Source of the DNA: Blastomyces gilchristii SLH14081
Taxonomy: Eukaryota; Ascomycota; Eurotiomycetes; Onygenales; Ajellomycetaceae
DNA: 64,000 nt
Direction: 5' to 3'
NCBI RefSeq assembly: GCF_000003855.2
Contig: NW_003101671.1
Coordinates: forward strand, 153,875-217,874
Shown here: positions 1 to 10,884 of the stretch, piece after piece
Numbering within the stretch: position 1 is the first letter of the stretch
How the letters are laid out: the number at the start of each line of letters is the position of its first letter
Notes under the pieces: model-generated
The model's input: the letters and a program-made list of their open reading frames with translations, nothing else
What the model was told of the DNA's origin: nothing
Databases searched by the model: none
Made by a program: the position numbers and the translations under genes

Positions 1-1277
1 ATAATGTAAGAGATGCATAATTCATATATAACTAGTTATTCAGGCTGTGAATAACTGTATAGAATGATCTTCTGAGAGTTCTACTGATCTAAGATATTAA
101 ACAGTATCAGATGCTTTGTCTGAAACTGCAATCACTGTTCTTCTATTATCTCATGAAAGAACTGTAGAAAAGGTCTATTAAAATCACTCAATATCTCTGA
201 TAGAATCTGATAAGATATAGCAATTGACTTCACTATCAATCTATCTAAGAGTAAGAGTTGTAGAAACATTCTGATCATTATAAATCAACTGAGCAAAGAT
301 ATAATATTAAAACCTTGTAATAAGATAAATACTGAACAAGTCACTGAAGCTTTTCTACAGAGCCTGTTCTATCAGATGCATGAATTACTAAGATCTATAG
401 TATTGAATTAAGACTGTCAATTTATGAGCACTCTCTGAATAAGAATCTGTCAAGTTCTCAAGATTATATACTGTCTATCAACTGTCTATCACTCTGAGAT
501 CAATAATGCATCAGAACAGATAATTCAGACTGTGAAGAATTATCTCTGAAAGTTCTGTAATTACTTATAAGATGATTGACATGATCTTCTTCTACACACA
601 GAGATCACTATCAATGATCAAAATGCTGTTTTAACAGATGTAAGTCTGTTCTTTCTTACACATAGATATCATATGAAAGTGTTAAATCTTCTAGAGATCA
701 CACAGTTCATACCAGACCTCTGCAGTCTGATTCAGATCATTGATAATATAGTAAGAAAACTCTGAGATATCTGTGATTGAGCAGAGGTCTTCATGACAAC
801 TGTAAAACAAGATCAAGAGAATCAAATCAATGTTCACTGAGACCTTACTGAACAATATAAGATAGAAGATCTGATATGATTGAATCTTAAGAATATATGA
901 ACCACATGTTCATCTTGTACACTAGATTATCATCATATCAAGTATAAAGTGATAGAAGTTCTAGGTAGTCACAACTATCATCTTGACACATTATCAGAGA
1001 TTTATAATGTATTTCATACAAGCTTGCTCTGCTGTGTCATCACTGATCTGTTCCCTTCTCAACTGACTTCTGACTGACAGTTATCAGGCATCATAGAAGA
1101 AGATAATGAGCTTGAGTGAGAGATTGAGAATATTCTCAATAAGAGATCTTGTGACTGTGGCCAGTAATATCTTGTGAAATGAGTCAGCTATAATCAACTG
1201 ACCTGAACTTCAAGTTCTGTATTATCTGAAACAGTGGCCCTTGACTGATGGAAACTGCTTCTGAAAGAAGGAGCTAA
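1..1277 (+). pseudogene. Gypsy-X Pol 3' part: integrase with C-terminal chromodomain
   Basis: End of the polyprotein of a Ty3/Gypsy chromovirus; the rest lies left of the window. About 395-560 reads as the second half of the integrase core: a D-C-Q-F block (family D-x-G-x-Q-F), a W-x-R-I-C block, then S-E-T-N-N-A-S-E-Q with the third catalytic residue (E). About 850-1075 is the C-terminal domain (W-L-N-L-K-N-I-W, then N-V-F-H-T-S-L-L and D-L-F-P-S-Q). About 1117-1257 is a chromodomain (I-E-N-I-L-N-K-R, Q-Y-L-V-K-W-V-S-Y, L-T-W, T-V-A-L-D-W-W). Trp positions are mostly TGA, and the codon before Y-L-V-K-W is TAA. The chromodomain of this family is known to bind modified histones and guide integration into heterochromatin. 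Dead copy; family assignment is firm. Confidence 0.88.
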
Positions 1278-1587
1278 TGTGGCAGGCTGTGCCTGATCAA
1301 TTATATAGACTATTTCATTACACTTCACAGATTTCAATCACTTCATTCTCAAACATGTACACTTCAATTCTCAGCCATTCTCAATCACCGATCCTCAGCT
1401 GCTACAAACGCGCGTATATTCTCCCGCCCCGAAGCTCCACCGCGTACACCACCACATACGCGTATAAATATCCACCTCAATCACTTATTCTCGCACTTTC
1501 TCTTTCTTTCCTTCTCTAACGTTTTTATCTTTGTTATATAAGACCTATAATATTATACCGATCTATTCGGCGTAGGCCTCTTACACA
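1278..1587 (+). repeat. Gypsy-X 3' LTR
   Basis: Starts TGTGGCAGGC and ends CTTACACA (TG...CA), directly after the chromodomain frame, about 310 bp. The outer 200 bp keep many CpG and CC/GG pairs, unlike the mutated interior. Immediately to the right the Gypsy-2a RNase H frame resumes at the D-H-E-S-L motif (compare 51033-51050), so this LTR end marks the insertion point. The 5' LTR and the matching TSD are outside the window, so the exact end may be off by a few bases. A short open frame across it is not a gene. Confidence 0.75.
1463..1470 (+). promoter_or_regulatory. TATA box in Gypsy-X LTR
   Basis: TATAAATA inside the unmutated part of the LTR, followed by a CT-rich stretch (about 1490-1520) as is common near fungal transcription starts. 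This is the expected place for an LTR promoter. Not tested. Confidence 0.5.
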
Positions 1588-3330
1588 TGAATTATAAAAG
1601 TCTTATCTATCTATAATCAATAACAAAACCTTTCAAATGCTTAGCATGTTGAATCTCAGAGTTTCAAGTGTATAATCTTCATATCAAATACTGAAAGAGA
1701 TCAGACACTGTAATATCTAATGTAATCAGTTACAGATCTGACTTCATGAGTGAGAGTTCTGTGAATCAGATATAAGAAAAGTTTGTATTAAATATGCTAA
1801 GAGAATACAAGGAATCAGAATGAGTGAATGCAATGATCTCTTACTTGAAGAATGATAAGATATCAGATGATAAGTGTCTCATGAAAGTAGTAGAAGAGAT
1901 GCTTTCAAACTTCAAGCTGAGAAAATTGAAAAATGATGTTATGCTTTACTGTAATCTAAAATATGCAGAAGCTCTCTATCTAGAACATTTATTTAGATAT
2001 GACTTAATAGCTCACATGCACAAGGGATTCTAACTAATAATAATGCAAACCTTGTAGAAGAAGTGATGAGACATTTCATAAGTCAGTTATAGATAAGACA
2101 TTGTAGAACAACATCATATCATTCATGAATGAACAGAAAGATGAAATACTTGAATAAAATCTTAGATAATATACTGATAAAATATCTAGTAAGTAAGTTC
2201 ATGAGACTATGAGATGAATATCTCAGACAGATGCTATTAATCACATGAATTCAACAGTATGCAGTCTTCAAGTGTTCATCATTCTATCTGTTGTATGAAT
2301 TGCATCCGCGCATCTCAGAGAATGCTTCAGAAAAGATGAAAGAGAGAATAGCAGTTACAGACACAGTAGTAGCAGTTATAAACACAACAGTTGCAGACAC
2401 AGAATCAAGATTGAAAGAGATCAGTTATACACATATAAAAGCTAATGAGTTACTCCTGAACTCAGCAATTCAATCAAAAAGAATATGAGACTCACTAGTT
2501 AAGAAATTGAGTCTCAAGATGAAAATGTAAGTACTTATATATAATGAGAGTTCTGAGAAGTTTCAGTCTAGATGATTTGAGCTATATAAAATACTTAAAT
2601 CACATTCTCTGAGAATGTATGCATTGAAAGAATCAGAGGAACAGATCTTATATAACTTAATAAATGATTTACAACTTATGAAAGTAAAGATGCAAGACTT
2701 GAGTGAATTATAATTATTCACAGCACTATCATTAGTGTTGAAAAAGAAGAGACTTATAATTGAAAAGTCTTATAAAGTAAGAGAAATCATAGATACTTAC
2801 AAATCTGATGATCTCACTTATTCTGATCTTTTCATAATTATAAGAAAAGAATGAGAAGTAATAAAGAAATCAGATGAATATCACACTTCAATAAGTAATG
2901 AGACTGTAGCTGATTGTACAATAATGCACTGCAGACAGTGAGTGTAATGTGACAAAGAATGATCTCAAAGTGACAGACTTGTACATGAATCAGATTACAG
3001 AAGAAAAAGAAATTCAGAGTTGAATTTAACTGTTTACATCAGTTCAATTGTGAAGATCACAGAGAATAAACTATCTGAAACATCTGTAGATGTGTGAGAT
3101 CAAGTTATCTCAATCTCTGAGAATACTCAGAGATCAGATGAGATTAGTTTTAATAAGCTGTTTACTGTAGTGATCTAAGTGAGTGAAGAGAAACAGTATA
3201 ATATATAAGATAGAATTATAAAAGATAAAAGCTGCTGAATCTAGTCACTGAATACTATATTATATAGAGATTATATAAGAGTAGTGACTAGCAAATAAAG
3301 AAAAAGTGTAAGAAAAGAAAAGAGATAATG
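1588..3330 (+). pseudogene. Gypsy-2a Pol remnant (RNase H end, integrase)
   Basis: From 1600 the reading follows Gypsy-2b: S-L-I-Y-L of RNase H, the integrase zinc-finger region at 1980-2031 (L-F-R-Y-D-L-I-A-H-M-H-K), then the deleted core. The integrase C-terminal domain lies around 2290-2620 (K-A-N-E-L-L-L-N, K-K-L-S-L-K-M, S-R-W-F-E-L-Y-K). After it comes a poorly conserved extension of roughly 200 codons to about 3330. Stops are mostly TGA at Trp positions. Without the D-x-D part of the core it could not integrate even if translated. Confidence 0.75.
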
Positions 3331-4504
3331 AATTGATTATTAACTGTAAGAGTCAGCTGTAAAAGATAAATGTTATTATACATACTTCATTCATTTTCAT
3401 ACATTATATGTTTAATCTATTTTCAACATTACATCATCTGAAAAACATCAAAAACAAAGAAAATCTCAAAACTTGAGATTTGTAAGAGATGTGAGAGCTG
3501 TAAGCTGCTCTTATAATAACACTGCACATGTCTCTGATTTCTCTATCACTCTGTGTATAACATTAATGTCATTTATCACAAGATTGGCTGAAATACTAAT
3601 ATAGAAATGTGTACATGTATACATAGAAAAATTGAAGAAGAGTGTGAGATCTGCAGAATCAGAAGCCAGAACAGAGAGAACAGAGATGAAAGAAATGAAA
3701 GAAGAAGAAGATACAGAATCAGACAAATGACAGCAGAAGTCACTCAGAGCTGAATACTTATAATTTGATATATGTATAACCTTCTCTGCAGAGAAGGAAG
3801 AGAAAGTGATGAGAGAAGCTTGAGAGTAAAAGAAGATAGTCTCAGCAGTGTTATCATCTTTGATTAAAATGATCTCTGACACTGAAGTAACTAAGAACTA
3901 TTATTAGTGTATAAAACTGTAAAGACAGAGATAACAATTACTGAATGAATACTCACTGATCTTAGAATTGTACATGCAATTACAACATGCATGAGGCTTC
4001 TTAGAAAGAGAGAGAGAGATATAGAGAAATGCAGAATGCAGAATGCAATGTGTAAATAACTTATTCTTACAATGATATTTCAGATAAGATATACAAGTCT
4101 TATGTCTGTGAGTGTAAAAGAGTATGACATCTATATTTTCATTTCTGAAAACATGAATATCTTTTGTCTGTATTATGAAGTTGAATGACAGACACTAGAG
4201 AATAGATTGATACAGATCTATCATTCTGAAGAAATTCATCAGAGAGAATATTCTTATAATATTGAACTTTACAGTTATAAAAAGTTTCTTGATATCTGTG
4301 AATATCATGATTTTATATATAATAAAACTCATAATGATTTCTTCTAAGAATAGAAAAATCAGTATTAGAAAGAAAAGATGAAAAAGAAAAAGACTTATAA
4401 TCTTAATACTGTTGAGAGAGAAAGTGATTCTCTAATATGAATGAAAAATTATCTTATCATGAATATTTAAAATGAATGTAATAATTAGTGTCTGTGACTG
4501 AGCT

Positions 4505-4969
4505 TCAGATAGTTGTATTGTACACAGTCTTCATGTAATAAATTATTCTAGAGATTGATAAGAAGAGTGAGAGTGTATATACTGAGAAATGTAATTCATT
4601 AAGTCTACACAATATCTTCTTAAAATAAGAAGAGCTGATAATAAAAGCAGAGATAGTAGAACCAGAAGGAGAAGAGGTAGCAGAAGCAGAAGAATCAGAC
4701 ACAGAGACAGAGATAGCGGGAGCAGAAGAATCAGACACAGGGGCAGATGTAGAAGATTGAGAGAGAGTGACAGAGAAAGAAACAGAGAGAGTAGAGAAGA
4801 ACATGAAAGATCTGATTATATATAATATAAACAATTTCTTCACTATCATGTTCTTCAAGTTCTTGATCAATGATTCAATATTGAGTTCACTATCATCAGT
4901 AGATATGAATCTATCAACATATAAAGATTCTATAGAAATAAAAATAAATATATCAGCATCTGTGTTCAT
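4505..4969 (-). CDS. Antisense 154-codon ORF in Gypsy-2a 3' region, unknown function
   Basis: Lies between the end of pol and the 3' LTR, on the strand opposite to gag-pol. It starts at an ATG (M-N-T-D-A-D-I-F-I-F-I) and ends Y-N-T-T-I. The Gypsy-2b counterpart (54328-54792) has the same ATG, the same stop and exactly the same length, with no internal stop in either copy although the surrounding sequence is badly mutated. The protein has an acidic start, a middle rich in Ser/Ala/Pro with repeated S-D-S-S-A-type units, and a hydrophobic aromatic C-terminal third. I do not recognise it. It may be only a chance open frame, because C-to-T mutation of an AG-rich strand yields Ser-rich antisense translations. 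Confidence 0.3.
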   Translation of the reverse strand: MNTDADIFIFISIESLYVDRFISTDDSELNIESLIKNLKNMIVKKLFILYIIRSFMFFSTLSVSFSVTLSQSSTSAPVSDSSAPAISVSVSDSSASATSSPSGSTISAFIISSSYFKKILCRLNELHFSVYTLSLFLSISRIIYYMKTVYNTTI

Positions 4970-5498
4970 ATAAAAGTATGTCAGAAAACACAATCAGAAA
5001 CCTGCTAAGAAGAAAAACAGTTGAGAGTGTATAAGAAGATAAAGAAGATGTGTCATTCATGATAATATATTCTAGTGATTATTAGAAGATAAGTAAGTTC
5101 TGACTATATTTCACAATGTGTTACACTTACTGCCAATAAACTGCTCAGTATAAGCACTATGATGATACTTATTATGAGAATAGAGAGTCATTGTCAGAAA
5201 TGTGTATAATATAATAGATGAATAGATATAAAAGAGTTGAATAGAAGAAGAAATAGAAATCTTGAATGAGATGATAATGTTTGATAATGATGATGATAAA
5301 GAAGATGATTGAAGAATGAAAAAAGTTAGTGAATGAGTAATATAATATAGTGAAAGTTTCTTTGTAAGAGTGTATATGAGATACTAGCTGAATCAGAGAT
5401 AAGTCATACAATTATTAACACTAGTGACACACTAATCTGCATGAAGCTAGAACAGATGTCATGATTATATGAGTGTGACTGAATCTGATGAGAGAGGA

Positions 5499-5665
5499 TG
5501 TGATTCAGAAGAATGTATGACTGTCAGATAATAATACAGCTGCTTCTGAACTTGCTTATGAATGTAAAGGGGCTATAGCAGCCACTAATTAATTTAGCGT
5601 ATGATATATAAGAAGCCGGTGTACGGCTGTAATCGTACGCTGGCTTAAGCAATCTTTGAATCACA
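5499..5665 (+). repeat. Gypsy-2a 3' LTR (167 bp)
   Basis: TGTGATTCAG...TGAATCACA, with inverted terminal octamers. It has the same length as both LTRs of Gypsy-2b (46895-47061, 55322-55488). A purine tract (GAGAGAGGA, 5490-5498) just before it fits a polypurine tract. TATATAAG at 5605-5612 is conserved in all three LTR copies and is the likely TATA box. The outer third keeps CpGs (GCCGG, TGTACGG, CGTACGC) while the inner part is mutated. Confidence 0.85.
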
Positions 5666-6216
5666 AATATATCTCACTGTGCAGGGATCAAAGGCTCAGT
5701 CAGATCTTGAAATATACTGATTTTATAGTTGTTAATATTCTGTTAACTTGTTGTTCACTCATTATGTATTGAATACTGTTACCAAGGTATCTTTTTGTAT
5801 TTTTCTGCCAGGGATGAGCTAGATTGACAGGGCAGTATGAGAGTGAGACTTAGTGTTGATGTTTTGAAATATCAAAGATGGACAGGGTTTTCGCAGAGAT
5901 TGCTTCGCAGATATCTTCACAATTACAGATTGAGAATCTTTCAAAATCAAGAAGATTGATGCATATGACTAGATCTCTTCATCTTACAATTTATATGACA
6001 ATTTGTCCTAGGGTTGTGATGTGATAGAGATAAATGAGGAATAATCTCACACAGAAGTTTTGAACAACATCTGGTTCACATTTGACTGAATAACTTCACC
6101 ATCACACGGGGTATGCAGTCAGAGATGAGGTCAAAATACTTGTATGATTAAGAACCTTTCAATGAATCTATCAGTGTGTTCTTATTTAAAAAATTAAGTA
6201 AGTTCACGTTGAAGCA
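5666..6216 (-). mobile_element. LINE 5' UTR remnant (LINE F)
   Basis: Aligns with 41850-42526, the 5'-most part of LINE C, and in part with 27440-27555 (LINE B), in the antisense orientation. It is a mutated version of the same sequence: most CpG and many CpC/GpG positions of LINE C are C-to-T or G-to-A here. It lacks the internal duplication seen in LINE C. The body of this LINE should continue left of the Gypsy-2a insertion, outside the window. The right border with Gypsy-3a is approximate (6216-6235). Assignment to the LINE rests on the TSD-bounded copy C. Confidence 0.65.
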
Positions 6217-6374
6217 GCTCTTAGTTATTTTATCTAGAGTAGTATAAATATCTCAGATCTGTCTATGAAATCTTATCTTCTTTTCTCTTTTTCTATAATA
6301 GGTCTCATTCTTATAAACTGTGAGTATCTCTATTTATTTATAAAGTGTTTTCACTCAGATAATAGAGAGAGTGT
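6217..6374 (-). mobile_element. Gypsy-3a segment 1 (3' untranslated region)
   Basis: Matches Gypsy-3b 56555-56690 (agtagtataaatatctcaga... to the AATAGAGAGAGTGT target). It is cut on the left by the LINE F remnant and on the right by LINE A, and continues at 10885. No coding potential is seen. Confidence 0.75.
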
Positions 6375-6431
6375 TATTATTATGATTATTCTTCAATTAT
6401 AGATGTATGCAGTCAGAGACTATGACATCTA

Positions 6432-6454
6432 CCTGAGAACCTTTAGTTCTCAGG
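6432..6454 (-). other. Conserved 3' hairpin of LINE A
   Basis: CCTGAGAAC, then loop CTTTA, then GTTCTCAGG: a perfect 9-bp inverted repeat about 60 bp inside the 3' tail. The same hairpin is at the same distance in LINE B (33949-33967), LINE C (34957-34977) and LINE D (43471-43492). LINE reverse transcriptases are known to recognise 3' stem-loops of their RNA, so this is a plausible recognition element. Confidence 0.6.
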
Positions 6455-6745
6455 GTTTTTCCTATATCTATAGAGTCAACTATTATACACTTATCAATTT
6501 CAGATATGCAAAATCAGAAAATTCCACCCCAGAATATAAAAACTGTTTACAAATTGCAGTATTTCAACACCTTCTGATACTTTGAAATCATTTGAAAATA
6601 TTATGACAAAGGAAAAGAGAACATAGTCTTAAAGATAGACACATTAAATAGATAGATAGAAAAGAACAGAAAGAAACAAGTACAGTAAAGAGAGACTATA
6701 ACAAAATAAAATTATTAAAAGATAGTGTATAACTGTTTTAAGAGA

Positions 6746-9700
6746 CTATATCTAATCAATTTCCATCTCTTCATATTCAGATACTTCTGAATTGAGTCAT
6801 TTTCTTGTAGCTGCTTGAGTTTCTGATAGAAAGTCCATTAAGTATTTAAGTCCTGTCTCAGTTGAGAATAAGAACCTCATATTTAATTGATTTAAATCAT
6901 ATGTCTTCTTTAATCTGACTCTGAGACTATTGTATAATGCACAATGTATTACAATATACTCAGAATTCTCATTTATATTGCAGAATGAGCACTCTGTTGA
7001 ATCAAATCTATCATCAAATCTTTGTATATAAAATTTGAAATAACTATGTTCTAGTTTTAGCTGAATTATGAATGAGAATATTTTCTTTTTGCATTTAACT
7101 GAACAAGATTTTCACTTTGATTTTATCTCAAATCTTGAATAATGTATGCTCTCCTTTTGTTTCTGCCAGCTTTCATTTCACTTGTTTAAACAAGATTCTT
7201 TTATCTTTCTCTTTATAAAAGATCAGAACACTGTTTTTTGAATAGATCTGTGTAATTCTGAATTCTTTTTTACAGCTGAATCAGCCAATTCATTGTCATG
7301 AATACTCATATAAGCAGGAACTCAATGCAGATGAATTATCAGTTTAGATGTTCTTCTCTTTTGAATTTTCAAAACAGAGTTTAAAATCAGTTCAAGATTC
7401 ATTTGATTATTATGAATCTGACTATTTCTAAGTCTTTTTAAAGCAGCTTGACTATCAGAGAATATTCATATCTCTTTCAAACTATTTCCTCTTTTATGAG
7501 ATTTTATTTCAATGAGTTTGAAAGCTTTCACTATTGTAAATAGTTCAGCATCAAAGACTTCAGATTCACAGCCTAAATTTCAGAAATCTGAGATAAAATT
7601 GATATTATCTTCAGTATAAGCAATGCCTGCATCTAATCTATTCAAATTCTCATTTTTTAAGTCATCTGAGTAAATCAGAATAGAGTCTTTTATATTGATT
7701 GTAGAGATCTTCTTCAAATGCTGTTCATATTCTCTCTCTTTAGATAGTTCACTTATTTATAAGTCTATGAGAGATTTCAGCTTTTCTCTTCAGAGAGATA
7801 TCTTCTCATGATCAATTTTCTCAATATTTAATGAAGAAAATTGATTCTTAATAAGTGAACATAGTCTATACAGTTGAGAGAGCATTTTCTTTAAAGTATT
7901 ATTCTCATTTTAATCAAGAAATCTATTTCAATTCAGTTCATTTCCTGAGTTAACTGATGAAAAGGAAGAAGAGACTCTTTCTCTGATTATATGATTTGAG
8001 CTCATCTTCATGACTCTCAGAGCATAGTTTATACAGGCCTTTTCAAAATGAATAGTAGAAGATGAAATTGAAGCTTCAATTTTCATTGCTTTAATAGAAG
8101 ATGATTTGAATACTCTCAGAATTCTTCTCAAAGCTCTGTTTTATAGACTTTGAAACAGTTCAGTGAAGTTATCTTGATTATTTCATCAAACTTGAACTTC
8201 ATAATCAGCTACTGAGATAATACAGGCTATGTATAACTGTCTCATAGCCTGAAAAGATAGACCTCTCTCAGTATTTGATAGTCTGATTATACTATTCAGT
8301 AGTCTCTCTGTCTTGATGATTCTTTATTGAATATGATATTTAAAATTCAACTTAGAGTTTAACCATACTTCTAGTCATTTGACATTCAAACTCAGTTTAA
8401 TCTCTTTATTCAGAAGAGTTAAACTTAGTTCTTTCTTATTAAATCTGGAACAAAGGTGAATTAACTCAGTTTTATTCATATCAAATTGAATTAGATTGAT
8501 ATCTGCTCTAACAAAGATTTTCTTTACTACTTTCTCAATCACTTCTAAATTCTCTTTGATTGTCTTTGAACTGTAGAGTAGACTAATATCATCTATATAA
8601 CTTAAAGATCTCACTATTTTCATCTCTCTATTCTTGAATAAATATGCAGTGTATATTGCAAATAAAACAGATGAGATTGAAGATTCTTATGATACTTGTA
8701 TTTTTATCTCAGTTTTACCTTGTTTTCTTCCATCAAAGAATAGTTGTATAATTCTTTTAAACATGAAACAATTAACTCATTTTATTAGAGAAAGTGACAG
8801 TTTTAACATCTTCAAAGTGTGAATCATCTTAGACTTTAAAACATGATCAAATGCATCTTTTATATCAATAAAAACTGCAGTTGAGACCAGATCTTCATAC
8901 TTTATTATTTGAACATCATGAATAACTGAGAGAACAGTGTCAATTGCAGAACATTGTTTTCTATCTCTCATTTGTTCATTAAATAGAAGAGAATCATTAA
9001 TAGAGCTTATAAAAGATAATCTAGTAGCTATTATCTTTTCTAGAACTTTTCTCAAACAGTTCAACAGAGATATTAGTCTATATGACTTTAGAACTGAAGC
9101 TTTTCTATTAGGTTTTATAAGGATTACTTCAGTAGCTTCTCTCCAGCATTCAGAATAATAATCATTTCTTAAGAGATTGAAAAAGAGCTCAAAATATTCA
9201 TTCTTCAAGTAGGAATATATGTTTTGAATAATTAAATGATTAATTGAATCAGGCCCTGCAGCAGTTTTAATTGAACTTGAGAATTATTACTGACTCTAGT
9301 ATCACATGTAGCTCAGATCATTCCCAGTTATCTTCATCAATATATTCATGAAATGACATATTCTTCTCTTCTAAATGTGATGAGTTTTGAAAGAGAATTC
9401 TTATAAAAGCTTGACATTTTTCCTCAAAAGAGTTTGCTGTATACAATTCATTCTGAAATTCATATTCTAAGGTTGAAAGCTTTGCTACACTTCTTGTTTT
9501 AGTATAGTTGAAGGCTTTAAAAACTTCTTTTTCTTATGCTTCTTCAAGAAACTTGTTTCAGCAATCTGTTTTGGCTTTTTTAATATCTGAAAAATATTCA
9601 TTTTGAATAGCTTTGAACTCTTCATCAGATATTAAGTTATTCTTCCACTCTCTCTTAGCAGTGACTAATTTCTTTCTTTTAGAAGTGATATTCTCATTTC

Positions 9701-10694
9701 ATCAAGATTTGAAATACTCAGAAGACTTTTTCTTTGAAATATTTTCTTCAATACTTGTTAGAAGAATAGATATAATCAGCTTTACTCTATTCTCAAGCAT
9801 TTCATTTGAGATATCTTGACTTTGATTTCAATAGAGCTCACTCTGTCTTTCAGATTTTAGCTGTTTTACTCTTTCTTCAACTGCTTTTCAATCAGCTTTT
9901 TCAAAGTTATACTGATTAGAGAGAAGAGGATTTTCACTTCTTTGTTTTTCACTCAGTTCAATATCAAATTGAATGATCTCATGATCTGATTCTGAGGTTT
10001 CATTTGAATCAATAAATCAGTTTATAAGTCTTTTTTCAATTAGATTTTATGATATGAAAGTTAGATCTATAATAGATTTCTGTTTCATATCTTTTCTAAA
10101 GAATGTTTGTTGATCAGACTTGTTAACTAAATCTATTGAATGTTTAAAAGTTCATTCAACCAGTTTATCTGCTCTTACTGCTCTTGTGCACTTGAAGTTT
10201 CATCAGAGATTATATGCATTGAAGTCTTCTACAATTATAGAGTTTTTGAAGACAGTTATATTCAAAAATTCTCTATCAATTGTCCAGATATTGTTGTTTT
10301 CTTTCAATGACTTTTCATTATAGATATTTATAAGTTGAATAGTATCAAACTCATTCTCTTTATCTATAATATCACTCACTAGAATATCAGAGTCAGATAT
10401 AATATCAAATCTTAAATTAAATTGATATCTTGATCTTTTTCTCTCATAGATCACTACTCTTGATTTTATCTCAGATTTTTCAGGAAGAAAGCAGTAATAG
10501 CTTGAATGAGAAATGATGTACTTTTGCTCAGTATCAAAGTTTGGTTCTTGAAGAAGTACAAAGTCAACTTTTTATTCAAATGCAATCTGAAGACAAGAAT
10601 AAATACAATTTGAGTTTCTATTCACATTATTTTGAATAAATGTGATTTTTGAAGAGTTTTTAAACTTTTTTTATTGTTTTTGTTGTATATTCAT
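6746..10694 (-). pseudogene. LINE A ORF2: endonuclease, reverse transcriptase, RNase H, CCHC-like end
   Basis: Order on the minus strand: apurinic-type endonuclease about 10650-9900 (D-R-E-F-L-N-I-T, V-E-D-F-N-A), reverse transcriptase about 9280-8200, RNase H about 7700-7250, and a terminal Cys/His cluster near 7000 (C-S-F-C-N followed by H-C). The RT active site Y-I-D-D is intact at 8588-8599 (S-L-S-Y-I-D-D-I-S-L-L). In LINE B the same site is Y-V-N-D. Start ATG at 10694. The span is not a multiple of three, so at least one indel is present besides many TGA codons at Trp positions. Expected length about 1320 residues from LINE B. Confidence 0.85.
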
Positions 10695-10884
10695 ACTAAG
10701 AGAGAGTAGAGATAGAGTAGAATCTAATCTCTATCATCAGATAGTAGATTATAACTATTTTGAAAAGTAGGAATCTCAACTGCTTGCATTATATCTAGTT
10801 TATCACCAGAGTCATTTCTCAATTCTCTAATCTCAACAGAAGTTTGAGGATTCAAATTCTGTTTACACTTAGCTGGAGAATTGA

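Larger units (their letters stand above)
1588..5665 (+). mobile_element. Gypsy-2 copy a (partial, 3' half, interrupted by Gypsy-X)
   Basis: Aligns along its length with Gypsy-2b (about 51040-55488), including the RNase H end, integrase, long 3' region and a 167-bp 3' LTR. Its left part is cut by Gypsy-X in the RNase H motif. Relative to copy b it lacks about 0.37 kb of integrase core: the join is at about 2027-2035, against 51480 to about 51855 in copy b. It is heavily mutated except for the last 60 bp. Its 3' end abuts the LINE 5' UTR remnant at 5666, so it was inserted into a LINE. Confidence 0.85.
6375..10884 (-). mobile_element. LINE A, Tad-like, 5'-truncated
   Basis: Non-LTR retrotransposon read on the minus strand, flanked by a 14-bp target-site duplication AATAGAGAGAGTGT (6361-6374 and 10885-10898). 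Its 3' end is at the left with an (AAT)n-type tail (on the plus strand TATTATTATGATTATT, from 6375). It keeps all of ORF2 and only the last part of ORF1 (about 10700-10880), so it is 5'-truncated, as is typical of target-primed reverse transcription. The 3' edge (6375 to about 6540) is less mutated than the interior. It was inserted into Gypsy-3a. Confidence 0.9.

Noticed and set aside
1277..1519. 80-codon open frame with CpG-rich sequence
   Set aside because: It lies within the Gypsy-X 3' LTR. It is open because this LTR edge is unmutated, and has no domain.
5666..6216. The 5' UTR module as an independent SINE or solo LTR (a GTTCGAAAC B-box-like string exists on the minus strand in the unmutated copy)
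   Set aside because: In LINE C and LINE B it lies inside the TSD-bounded insertion, in the same orientation at the 5' end. No TG...CA ends, no TIRs, no well-placed A box.
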